From Gloeophyllum trabeum ATCC 11539 (taxonomy: Eukaryota; Basidiomycota; Agaricomycetes; Gloeophyllales; Gloeophyllaceae): 64,000 nucleotides of DNA. Position 1 is the stretch's first letter; each line of letters opens with the position of its first letter. The position numbers and the translations under genes are program-made. The DNA lies in the NCBI RefSeq assembly GCF_000344685.1, contig NW_006920412.1:2017414-2081413 (forward strand). The letters run 5' to 3'. Positions 1 through 10,500 of this stretch are shown here, in pieces. Under the pieces are notes generated by a model. It had not been told where the DNA came from. It searched no databases and saw nothing but the letters and a program-made list of their open reading frames with translations.

Positions 1-73
1 GGGGACCACTCGGATAGTATCCGGGACGACCCCGCCCTACGGGTCACGTCAGTATACCATTTTCGTTCACCGG

Positions 74-667
74 TCATGCAGACCCACTCGAATTCGCATA
101 ACGACTTGACCGGCCCCTCAGCAATTCTTCGAATAGGAACCTGAGAGCGAATTAGACGAGTGAGAGGTGGAAGGCACGTCTACTACCCACATGTAGAACA
201 TCAGATCTTCCTCGTAGTCCGATTCGTATTCTTCGGAGTCCTCGTAATAATCATCCTCGTCATCGTAATCGTCGTCGAAATGTCCAAAGGGACCGAAAGC
301 GCTAGAGCCACCGAAGGAATGAGAATGGCCGAAATCTGAGCGGGGAGGCGCAGAAGTTCGGTCCAGGTGCTTGAGCAAGACATTGTATGCTTCACTCAGG
401 CGCTGGAATTGGGCTGTAGCGTCTTCATTCCCAGGATTCTTATCCGGATGAGTTCGTAGCGCGAGCTGCACAAGGACTGGTCAAGAATGATGCCACCTCA
501 AGAACAGTCTACTCCATACTTGTCTGTATGTGCTCTTGACAACTTCTAGAGATGAACCCTATGAAGCCTTCAGCAAGTGATATTGCGCGATTAAGCTAGA
601 GCTGTCCCACCTGTTCGACCCCCAAGACTGAGTAGGCTTCGCTGACCGTGCTATGCTTGTGTACCAT
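74..667 (-). CDS. J-domain (DnaJ/Hsp40-like) co-chaperone
   Basis: I see four exons: 611-667, 520-558, 191-465 and 74-140. Every join keeps the frame and gives 145 residues. The N-terminal half is a J-domain: YSVLGV, then a helix with VVKSTYRQLALR, the HPD tripeptide (THPDKNPGN) and a closing helix QRLSEAYNVL. After it comes a Gly/Phe/Ser stretch, a very acidic Asp/Glu/Tyr segment and a short FYMFLFEELLRG-type end. J-domains stimulate the ATPase of Hsp70, so the partner is presumably an Hsp70; no Zn-finger or substrate-binding domain is present. The last intron (141-190) matters: reading through it gives an unlike tail (MFYMWVVDVPST), while splicing restores the hydrophobic ending. The client and cellular compartment cannot be told from the sequence. 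Confidence 0.85.
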
Positions 668-2431
668 CGCGTCCACTATCCTCGCAGAACAGGCGTGGAC
701 GCTTAGAAGTGGCAAAAAATAACGCGTATATGAGACGCGCCGCTGCTATAAATAGAATATTGGCAAACAGCGGCAAACGCGTTTGTCTAGTTTGGCTTTG
801 TGGCTTCGCGCCCGACCAACGAGGGCCAGGCTTACACCGGTTACAGTTGCACGTTATTAGCGTCGAGCACTGGCGACTGCCCTCACTGACATGTACAGAG
901 TTTGAAGGAATGAGAAACTGGGCCATGCAGATATCTTCTCGCTCTTACTGCTTTTTGCGCCGGCCATGTTCCTGGCCGATACACTCCCGACCGCTTTGTC
1001 TATATACGAGTACCACCGTAGACCTCGAGGAAAGACAGTTCAATAGATGGCAGCATATTTGACAATGTCTTGCATGGCCAATGGCTATATGTGTCGGCTT
1101 ATGCCGGTTCCACTCCCAAAGTCATGATGTCTGTCCTCTGACCGACACACTTAAGCTTCAGTGTCAGTGACCACCTCCCACCCCAGCACCATAACTTCTA
1201 CTGACCTCAAGGGTGAACCAATTGGCATGAGGAGCCTCCTCGAATACCAGGTCAGTGTATACCGGGACCTACCATTGGTCTAGGGTCAAACCTCTAATAC
1301 TCACGAATACCGGATTATAGAAGGACAGAGTCGAGATCACCAATGTCAATATGTAGGCAGTAGGAACACGCGATCATACGAGCGACATGCAGCATGTCAA
1401 TGCGACTTGTCCGTTTACATCCAGATATAGGAGAGGAAATGAGTCGGACAGTCACCAGAAGTACCAGGGGGTCCAGGAGGGCGGGACAAGTCATCCCTAA
1501 TCAATCTCTCTCCAAACCCAGTCGCACGGATGGTCGTATACTAGCCAGGACAAGCGTATATGACGCGCAGGGAGCTTCTGGACGGCTAACCCGCATGCCA
1601 GGGTTGGGACATCCCGAGAAAACTCGGCGAGCCAGAGGAGAGTCATGATAGAGCGTCCTTATGTCTGGGATGACACGCATGATATGTAAACTGGCCCTGG
1701 CCCTTGGATGATGCCTAGCGATGTGACCGGGATTTCTTCTCCACATGAAGTCAGCTTTGGGAGCTGACGTCAAGTATGAGGGGAATCTCAGGCTCGTCCT
1801 CTGTAAACGTATATATACCATCTTGGACTCAGAAGGGACGTAAACGGATTGTACACACTTATTGATAATATCACCAAACATGTTGCGCAACACAGGCCAG
1901 CCGCTAAAGGACCACCACACGACACCTGAGTATAAGGCAAGAGTCGTAATGCCCTATGTATCAGCGGGTCCAAGAACAGCCATTTCACAAGTATTGCTCC
2001 AGAAAGGTTACCAAGTCGAATACAAGTTGGCGGACGGTAGGGTCGAACGGCTGTCGATGTCATAACCAAAAGCCACTGCAGCTGACCGTCCTTGCTCGCT
2101 ATGGAGATCCCGGTAGGCGGCATGTTGCACATATCGCTGTGTCACCCTTGACAAGCACCTGTGCAGGAGATGAATTTTGCGAAGATTCTGAAGAAGAGTC
2201 AGTAGACGTCCTACAGTGGTGGAAGGACTCATCCATCATTAGAGCCGTATCAAACATGTTTTACATCGTTGTGAAGAAATACACAAACGTTGTGACTATA
2301 CCCCTTCAATTTCGTAGGCGGTCAGGTTGCATGTCGTCGTCAAAATCATGTCTGCAAGGGTGCGTAATACGCATTCGTTAAAGTACGTCCTGTGGTTATC
2401 AATCTCAGCAGAACCTGTCACTATTCATTGC
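668..2431. other. Gene-free stretch with a possible transposase scrap
   Basis: This stretch of about 1.76 kb lies between the J-domain gene and the 3' end of the FRG1-like gene. It has many short open frames on both strands. None shows a recognisable domain, and I could not chain any with plausible introns. One phrase at about 2181-2235 (+), EEESVDVLQWWKDSS, faintly resembles the C-terminal dimerisation segment of hAT transposases. Nothing else around it supports a working element. Confidence 0.4.
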
Positions 2432-3416
2432 TTAGCAACTGCGGGAAACCAGACGTGGGGTTATCATGGCATACCTTTTCAGTTTTGCCCGCCGATCCAG
2501 CATGGTCTCAGCTAACCGGCCCTCTTTCTTCGCGCGTTTTATCTGCAGAGCACTAAGCTGGACGATAACAGTACGCAATTGAGCACAGCTCACCTCTTTC
2601 TTGTCTTCCTTCGAGACCACAGATCTTCCAGCGCCCCAAGCCTGATACATGCGGCTGCAACGCTTCAGCGACAAGGATCGTCCAAACTGAGGAATGGACA
2701 CACTTGACATTAGCTTCATCCGCAGAAGGTTCTTCGATCAGGCCAGCCTTCTTCTTTTTCTCCTCCTCTGTCGCTTCTTTCTTGTAGTGGCTCTGTATCT
2801 TAACCCAAAACCGTTCTGCAAACCCTACTTCTTCACTGTCTCCTCGTAGCTGCAGGACACCGCCAGCAGCTTCGTCAACACCGAGATACTTCTCATATAT
2901 ATTCTGGAATGCGACCATGCCATCGGGCAAGATAACAGGCGTCCATTCTTCTTGAGGGCCTCGAGCCTCTCGGTCTGCGGACACAATCCCATGCTTGTCG
3001 CAGGACAGGAACTTGCCTTCTCCAACGCCGGTACGCAGGTTAATAGTAGACGCACCCGCGACTCGAGTAATGACCCAGACCTGAGACACTTCTGTGGGCA
3101 CGCGTTCCAACAAGCTTGGGTTCACCCCGCTATCCTCGGTTTTATCACGGTCGAGTGCATGGAGAACGATGCGATTTCGCGTTGAGTCAAATGTGATACA
3201 GATGGGTGAGGGGTCTGAAGGGTGGAATATGAATGCAGGGCCCCTTATTTGAGTGGGATCGTCAGGAAAGACCCAGGCTTCGGGTTCCTGGTCATCGTCC
3301 TGCTTGCGCCGGCGACTGCTTCTCCCCGTCTCGTCATCGTCGTCATGTTTTCGTTTCTTCTTGGGCTTTTCGCCTTTAAACTTCAGCTTCGTGGATCTCA
3401 CCTTGTCCGTAGACAT
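2432..3416 (-). CDS. FRG1: FRG1-like nuclear protein
   Basis: Four coding exons are 2704-3416, 2594-2654, 2475-2542 and 2432-2438; the frame closes at 282 residues. The protein begins with a Lys-rich, nuclear-signal-like region (KFKGEKPKKKRKH). Next comes a beta-trefoil (fascin-like) fold typical of FRG1, with the signature RGPQEEWTPV followed by KYLGVDEAAGG. It ends in the FRG1 tail GRLAETMLDRRAKLK. FRG1 relatives bind RNA and actin and associate with spliceosomal complexes; that role is family knowledge, not visible here. I chose the Met at 3416 because upstream codons in the same frame look unlike the family. The last coding exon holds only 7 bases including the stop. It diverges from RPL26 across 718 bases. 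Confidence 0.88.
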
Positions 3417-4134
3417 AGCGAAGAGCAGGCAGGAATGATTGATGCGAGGAGGTAACTTATTGAAGAGTACTGACACAGGGAGGGGTTCTAGCACCCCCAA
3501 TATGCGGACCACTTTTCGACCGACCGGCACATCCCGGCGTGCCATGTTTGGCTTTAGTGGCGCCACTACTGAATGAGGACTTGTTCTCAAATCAGCTCTT
3601 GAATCCGTCAGAGTACACAGTTGCTTCAATAAGATGTGTGCAGTCCACTCGGAATGGAATGTATGGAATTCAAACTCACCTCCATGTTTATGTTGTTTTG
3701 TGACCACTTATAAGTGCAAATTTCATTTGCATGCAATGATTGAATAAACCTCGGAAACCCATGCAATCCAGATAAATGTACACATGGAATGTCTCTCGAA
3801 CTGCCCGTAGAGTTCCACTGGACCTCCCGGACCTGGAAACTCACCCAGCCCGATTAACAGCATGCGAAATGACTATGACTCGAGGTGTTAACGTTGATCT
3901 CAATATGCTATGATACAATAATGGGTATGGAATAGTACTCAAGCTCAACTTATACACAAAGGAGGGGTAAGCTGCCGACAGCCGTCGGCGCTTCTCGAGT
4001 GACAGTATGCTATCGGGATTTGCCGCAGGCGCTATCGGGATTCACCGCAAGGGCCACGTGCTGTATTCCCTCTATTGCTACTGACCCTTACAGCACAGGC
4101 CGCCCTCATCGTCAAGCCCGTCCTCAAGACCACA
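3417..4134. promoter_or_regulatory. Divergent promoter region FRG1-like / RPL26
   Basis: This is the shared upstream region of two divergent genes. The RPL26-proximal part holds several organised motifs: an inverted repeat GCCGAC/GTCGGC (3974-3989), an adjacent 22-base direct repeat (4009-4052) and an E-box CACGTG (4055-4060), ending about 75 bases before the RPL26 start codon. No coding signal is visible. Use of these motifs as regulatory sites is inferred from position and repetition. Confidence 0.5.
4009..4052 (+). repeat. 22-base tandem repeat in the RPL26 promoter
   Basis: Two adjacent 22-base units, 4009-4030 and 4031-4052, share GCTATCGGGATT, then two variable bases, then CCGCA. They differ at four positions. 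The palindrome CACGTG follows two bases later. The arrangement suggests a double transcription-factor site. Confidence 0.7.
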
Positions 4135-4896
4135 ATGAAGTTTAACCCTGGTTAGTTCTTTTCCTGTTGCTATGCTTGACCGCGGTATCCCGTACTTCTG
4201 CAACACTGGGCTCTTTCCATGCGATGGCTAGGATGGATGGGTTCTATGAGTGGTGGATGCGGTCTCCGAGCTTGGATTGACCAGTTAGTTTGGAGCGCTG
4301 TCTAACAGTATGTTTGCTCATTCTAGACGTCTCCTCATCTCGGCGTAAGGCCCACAAGGCCCACTTTTCCGCTCCTTCATCCGTTCGCCGCAAGATTATG
4401 TCGTCCTCGCTCGCTAAGGACCTCCGGGCCAAGCACAACGTATGGTGATCTGATTTCTGCTTGAGCTATGGTCTGACGTCTCATTAGACACGCTCTGTGC
4501 CGATTCGCAAAGACGATGAGGTGCGCGTTGTCAGGGGCAAGTACAAGGGACGTGAGGGGAAGGTCACACAAGTGTACCGGAAGAAATGGGTCATCCACAT
4601 CGACCGGGTACAACGTGACAAGTCAAACGGTGCATCGGTACCGATTGGCATCCACCCGAGTAACGTTGTCATTACTTCTCTCAAGTTGGACAAGGACCGG
4701 TGCGTGCTGTTCGCAGAGTTTGCAAGCCTTCACTAACTAAACTGTACCTCAGACGGGCAATTCTGGATCGTAAAGACAGGAAGAAGAATCCCCCTCCCAA
4801 CTTGGCTCGGACCTCAGGCGAGGACGTCGAGATGGTTGACGTGAGTAATACAGCTGCTTTTGCTGGACCAGAATATCTTATCGGTTCAAGCAGTAA
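4135..4896 (+). CDS. RPL26: 60S ribosomal protein L26 (uL24)
   Basis: Five coding exons are 4135-4150, 4327-4439, 4488-4699, 4753-4840 and 4894-4896, giving 143 residues, which is the normal size of eukaryotic L26. The N-terminus [19 protein letters not shown], the KOW motif ([15 protein letters not shown]) and [18 protein letters not shown] are textbook uL24. The protein sits near the peptide exit tunnel of the large ribosomal subunit. The first exon has only 16 coding bases, as is common in fungal ribosomal protein genes. Oddly, the last coding exon is only the stop codon TAA: the intron after ...EDVEMVD ends exactly in front of it. It converges with the V-ATPase D gene, 188 bases away. Confidence 0.95.
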
Positions 4897-5084
4897 TCGT
4901 CCGCCTGTTCGACATTATGCTCTCTGTTTCGTGTTGTTTGGGCACCTCAAAACACTCATGTACTTATGCGTGCACTATTCCATATATGACATGCTGCATG
5001 GTACCGGCAGTCCTTTACGGCGTCGGCGCAGTCATGATTCGTGAAGGCACTATCAAACGAACGAACAAACAGGTACCATGCTAT

Positions 5085-6033
5085 TCAGAAAATGACATCT
5101 TCGTCTTTGCTATTGAGAAGATCGCCTGGGCTATCATCTGCTGCAATCTCCTGTGTCGGCGGACTGATTTCATCTGCTATTGGCAGCGCTGCTCGTCTGG
5201 CGTCCTCCGCTTGAGCATCGCGCTTCTTCTTTGCCTGGACTTTCTTGAGACTGTCAATGCATTAGTGTGTCCGATATCAACTAGATGGCAGTAAGATCGT
5301 CCTACCGGAAGAACTCTTCTCGGTCCATCTCATCTAGCTCACTCGTGATGTACTTGATCGTATTTTCCAACCGAGGGATAACAACATGTTCAATAGCGTT
5401 AACCCGCCGGTTCGTTGCCCGGATGACTTCGTCAAGAATCATGAACGCTGTCTGCAGGGAGGCCAGTTCTACTAGAGTCTCCACAGCTTTAGCATACACT
5501 TCTTTAGCCTTCAACACTTGCTGGCCACCACGTCCGAGACCAGTGAGATTGAAATCTGAGCAATGAGGTGTTGACTTGCGGTGTACAGTGCAATGATCAT
5601 GGATGGACCCACCAGATCCCGCTACCCTGTCAACCTCGAATGCAGGGAGGACGACACCCGAAACATTCTCTTGCTTCGCCTTCACTTTGAAGGATGCGGC
5701 CTTGGCCTGTTCCCTGACGAGATAGGATATGTCTCCAGTAGCATAGGTAACCTCTGCCAAAGAGAAGGAGGCTAGCTGCATCACCCTGCCCATCTTGCGC
5801 TTAGCCTTTGTTCATCAAGAACGAGACGAAATTAGATATTTCGGCCGAATGACATGCAGGGCCGCACGTACTTCGTCCACTTTCTTCAAGATAGCTCGAA
5901 ACCGAGTCGTCAAAGCATCGCGTTTCTTAGCTAACAGCGAATGACCTGTCTGTGCGCCTTTCAACCGCTGCTTCGTATTGGTGAGGGCCATTCGAGTCGG
6001 AAATATGTTTTCGCGCTGCCCAGCACCAGACAT
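5085..6033 (-). CDS. VMA8: V-type proton ATPase subunit D
   Basis: Four exons (5872-6033, 5613-5805, 5306-5555, 5085-5250) give 256 residues, the usual length. Recognisable blocks are [20 protein letters not shown] near the start, [10 protein letters not shown], the central [23 protein letters not shown], and [19 protein letters not shown], followed by a charged C-terminal helix ([15 protein letters not shown]). Subunit D is the central rotor shaft of the V1 sector and couples ATP hydrolysis to proton pumping into vacuoles and endosomes. The antiparallel long helices expected for this subunit are visible as Leu/Ala/Glu/Lys-rich N- and C-terminal segments. I see no missing key region. A tRNA-Phe gene starts 112 bases upstream. 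Confidence 0.95.
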
Positions 6034-6145
6034 AGTAACTGCGAGAGCTGGAGCGGCGAGGTGTGCTACGGGTCTGTCTCGATGTCAGGAAACACTGTCA
6101 GGGGAAGTATGGGGATCTATTTATAAAAAATGCAATAGCAGCAAT

Positions 6146-6232
6146 GCCGAGATAGCTCAGCTGGGAGAGCAATAGACTGAAGTTGTTATTCGGTAAATCT
6201 AGAGGTCCCGTGTTCAATCCACGGTCTTGGCA
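6146..6232 (+). tRNA. tRNA-Phe (anticodon GAA) with 14-base intron
   Basis: A full cloverleaf can be drawn. The acceptor stem is GCCGAGA/TCTTGGC with one G-T wobble. The D arm is GCTC/GAGC, the anticodon loop CTGAAGA has GAA at 6179-6181, and the T arm is CCGTG/CACGG around TTCAATC. An intron (6183-6196) sits one base 3' of the anticodon, the canonical nuclear tRNA position. A run of four T follows at 6236-6239 as the Pol III terminator. The anticodon stem has one mismatch (A27 opposite G43). Confidence 0.93.
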
Positions 6233-7513
6233 TTATTTTGCTTCGGCATTTCCCGATGTATTCAGCCTGTATCATGAATACCTTGTGAACGCGGGTCGGT
6301 CTCCAAACGCACCCAGCTACCTGCATGCCAGTACTGTTATTCGTACAAACCGACTTCGGTCAAAGAAGCCATGAGATCATGCGTTGTGGTGTTTTTCTCT
6401 AGTGACTAGTCTTCTGCATCCGAGTTGGACAGGCTCTTTGGTCAGGTGGTCTTTCTGTGTCGGAAAATCTGGAAAAGACTGATAAGCCCTGACAGAACCT
6501 GACGGACTGATCAGGCATTATAATGTTATGTTTCAAGGCTGATAAGCCCTTATCAGGTGTTGTCAGGTTTGGATTAGGTCGGGGCTTCTGGTGGTGCTGT
6601 AATATCACAGGAATTCTGTAGTATACATAGATCCTGTACGTCGGAAACATCTTGAAATACGGTCGTAGCCTTGACACGGGTTGAGTGTCTTAAAGGTGGC
6701 ATGTTGACTACAGTAACATTATAGTCTAAGTCTAAAGTTATGGCGAAATCTACAAGAGCCGTACGTCTATACGTCAGAGGACGTGAGCGCGAGCGACGGT
6801 ATCCAAGTCCAGCTGCAGTCATTACGAGTCGCCCGGTAAGGCAGTATGTATGATGTATATATACCAATGTGAGACCCACACAACTATTGTTGCGTAGTGT
6901 ATTAGTTATATTGTTAGTCTTTACATATATTATCATTGTTCGACTCAAGGCCGCTCGTTCGAATCAAAGTCGAAGTACCTGTATTAAAGTGACGTCTTAG
7001 ATGGTGGTGTCAATGGCCATCAGGTGGCGTGAGTGGCTCCTCCTTTTCTCATTTCTGGGACTCATGGCCTTATCCGGGCTTATCATGCCTTATAATGGCT
7101 TGTAACCCCCGTCAGGCCTGATCAGCCTGACGGAGGCTTACATGCGCTTTTCGATCATTTCTGAACCCGATAACTCTCCTCGAACCTGATTGACTTATCA
7201 GTGCATTATCTGGCATTGTATAGCAATATCATGCTTTTCTGATTTTTCCGACATGCTTACCGTGGTGGGAGGGGGTGACCTCGCACAGAACGGACCACGC
7301 CTTTCTCGCGAAGCGGTTGCATGTCGGGGGTTTGTCAATCAACTCGCCCCAAATGGTCTTGCCATGCTTCGGGCCGATGATATAGACCTAATACGGTTTG
7401 CGTTGTGGGGAAAGAACGCCTCGCCTGCGTGAACGGTGTAAGGCAGTTACTCAGTCCTTCCCAGAGAATATCTAAACGCAACCACCACAACCTCTAGTTC
7501 AGGGATCCCTAGG
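6233..7513. other. Intergenic region with inverted-repeat element
   Basis: No supported gene lies between the tRNA and the transhydrogenase. Most of it is taken up by the degenerate inverted-repeat structure listed separately (6458-7253). The rest (7254-7513) is the presumed NNT promoter; I see no clear TATA box in it. Confidence 0.5.
6458..7253. mobile_element. Degenerate MITE-like / foldback element
   Basis: The outer ends are near-perfect inverted copies: TGTCGGAAAATCTGGAAAAG at 6458-6477, and the reverse complement of TGTCGGAAAAATCAGAAAAG at 7234-7253. Moving inward, both arms show the same ordered set of short words in inverted orientation: CTGATAAG, CTGATCAGGC, CATTATAA, TGATAAGCCC. 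That argues for long, decayed terminal inverted repeats, not chance. The roughly 800-base interior has no recognisable transposase. I could not identify a clean target-site duplication, so the true boundaries may lie slightly further out. Confidence 0.5.
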
Positions 7514-10500
7514 ATGGTCTTGCTGTCTACGAGCTTCAGGCTCATCGAGGCGGGCAAGACTCCATTTCCCAAAGGCACTGCCCAGTCAATTAGTACAGGT
7601 GAGTGACACTTACTATCTGTCTCGGCAGAGCATTTACACAAGAATCGCTCAAGGTCTAAGAGCGTGGTGTCGTCCGTACCATGCCTCGAGTAGGCTCTCC
7701 AATGAACGGACGGACAATTCCGCTAGTGCTACCAGCCCAGAGGGTACGTACAAGGACAAAGCGTCGACAACTCAAAAGGGATACTATCTCATACCGGTCT
7801 TATATCCGAAGCTATACCTTACTCAGCACTGACAATTGGTGCCCCGACGGAGATTTATCCGAATGAGCGGCGTGTCTCTATCACCCCCCAGAATGCCGCT
7901 TTATTGCTGAAGAAGGGCTTCTCTAAGGTGCTGGTAGAACGTGGCGCCGGGATTCGTGCACAGTTTGTGGACGAGCAATACGCGGCAGCTGGTGCAACTC
8001 TGGTTATGCGGGATGATGTTCTCAAAGCTTCGGACATCCTGCTCAAAGTGCGGCCTCCACTTTTGGGGAAGGAGGCTGAGCACCTCAGGGAACACAGCAC
8101 AATCATATCGTTCCTCTACCCGGCTCAGAACAAGGACATTGTAGACGTATTAGCTCAGAGGAAGGTCAATGCATTCGCTATGGATATGATACCCCGCATC
8201 TCTCGCGCACAAGGCTTCGATGCTCTGAGGTATATGAGCGTGTGCTATGAGCTTCTGGACCACTGACGAAACTTGATTCACAGTTCCATGGCCAATATTG
8301 CGGGTTATAAAGCGGTTCTCGAAGCCTCAAACCATTTCGGACGTTACATGACTGGTCAAGTGACAGCTGCCGGGTACGTCCTTTCCTATTCACTTCTTGG
8401 ATGAGACCTGAGTCCGTCGTTTTTGATAGAAAGGTAATTAGTGCACCGTCACAGCGCGCATCGTACGCGGTTCTGAATTTTGGATAGATCCCGCCTTGTA
8501 AGGTCCTCGTCATCGGTGCTGGCGTCGCTGGTCTGAGCGCCATAGCCACGGTTAGTTCTGGAGGGCCGTATGCATCGACCAACTGAGTGACGTTCTGGAC
8601 AGGCCAAACGCATGGGTGCTATTGTACGCGGTTTTGATACCCGTGCTCCAGCTTTGGAACAAGTCAAATCCTTAGGAGGTGAACCCCTTGAGGTCTCCAT
8701 AAAAGAAGAAGGCAGCGGTTCAGGTGGTTACGCGAAAGAGATGTCGAAGGAGTTCATCGATGCTGAGATGGCTTTGTTCCTGGAGCAATGCAAGGATGTC
8801 GATATTGTTATAACCACGGTGCGGCCAGTATAGTCGCTGTGGTTGTAAAAACATAACGTCTTTTGTAGGCTCTTATCCCCGGGAAACCCGCACCAAAGCT
8901 CATCACGAAGGAGGTAGGACTTGTTTATGTTGTAACACTCAGGGTCTTGACATGCAGGCGACAGATGGTAGCTGCCATGAAGCAAGGCTCAGTCATCGTG
9001 GATCTCGCTGCTGAATCTGGAGGCAACTGTGAGCTGACGCGACCCGGCCAACTCCATGTTGAGAAAGGCGTCACTATCATCGGTGGGGTTCAATCTCGCT
9101 GAGAGACTGGGAGGGATGCTTATGTTTGTTAACGGCATGACCCACCTCCCAGGTTATACCGATCTTCCATCACGGCTGCCCACTCAGTCTTCGACTTTAT
9201 ATTCGAACAATATCACGAAGTTCCTGCTTTCCATAGGCGGAGATGGTAAATTCGCGATCGACTTGAACGACGAAGTCGTGAGGGGTGCAATTGTTGTCCA
9301 CAAAGGTACAATCCTGCCTCCTGCGCCTCGTCCCGCTCCGCCGCCACCCCCACAACCCACGACTGCTAAGATCGAAGAAGAGAAAAAAATAACAGCTCTG
9401 ACACCTTGGCAGAAAGCTCAGAGAGAAGTCGCGACAATTACTGCAGGGATGGGGACAGCCGTTGCTATTGGCAAGTATGCTGCCCCTGCAGCGGTATCAA
9501 CGCTTTTCACATCTTTCGCATTCGCCGGCTTGATCGGATATCGTGTGGTTTGGGGGGTAGCTCCTGCCTTGCATTCTCCTCTGATGTCCGTTACGAATGC
9601 AATCTCCGGTAAGGTATCAACCCTCGCCTAACCTGCTTCATACGCTAAGCAATGTTCCCAGGGATGGTCGGTGTGGGCGGTCTATTCGTGATGGGAGGCG
9701 GCTATCTTCCAGGGACTATTCCTCAAGCGTTGGGTGCCTTGTCTGTGCTATTGGCCAGCGTGAACGTTTTCGGCGGGTTCGTTATTACGAAGCGCATGCT
9801 CGACATGTTTAAACGTAAGCAAGCAACACATGGTACCCTTCGTAGATTATTGACAAATAGCCCTCCATAGGCCCCACGGACCCACCTGAATATCCTTGGT
9901 TGTATGCCCTCCCTGCCATTGTTTTCACTGGCGGATTTTTGGCTGCTGCAAGCACCGGAATGGCAGGCCTTGTCCAAGCAGGATACCTCACTAGTAGTAT
10001 CCTGTGTATTGGTAGGTTACTAAGTTTAACGGCCCCGTCGAGTTCGGTTGACTCTGGTGTCTAGGATCATTATCGGGACTTGGGTCCCAAGGCACTGCAC
10101 GACAGGGTAACATCCTTGGCATTCTCGGGGTCATGTCCGGTATTATCTCGTCTCTGGCGGCGGTCGGGTTTTCCCCTGAGGTCATGGTACAGTTCGCAAC
10201 AGTATCAGCTATTGGGGGCACGATAGGCGCGATCCTCGGGCGACGAATCACACCGACCGAATTGCCTCAGATGGTGGCTGCACTCCACTCGGTGGTCGGT
10301 CTGGCCGCAGTCTTTACTAGTATTGGTAGTGTCTTAGCAGATATCGATCATGCATCCACAATGCACCTTGTCACCGCATACCTTGGGGTCCTCATTGGTA
10401 GGTTATCATCCGCCTCGTGACGTTCCTGCAGTCTTACGTCTCCCTAGGCGGTATCACATTCACAGGCTCTATCGTCGCGTTCCTCAAGCTAGCTGGACGC

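Noticed and set aside
709..1062. 117-codon + strand frame in the left gene-free region
   Set aside because: No domain is seen, it has no linked exons, and it has no family-like segment.
4860..5294. 144-codon + strand frame after RPL26
   Set aside because: It overlaps the RPL26 terminal exon and the antisense of the V-ATPase D 3' exon. Its Cys/Leu-rich composition is an artefact of the opposite strand.
6940..6980. Second tRNA or SINE suggested by CGTTCGAATC
   Set aside because: There is no matching A box or foldable cloverleaf upstream; the match is limited to a B-box-like word.
7599..7653. A 30-nt intron ending at GGCAG in the transhydrogenase presequence
   Set aside because: It is too short compared with all other introns here, and the resulting frame hits a stop. 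A 55-nt intron to CAAG at 7653 keeps the frame.
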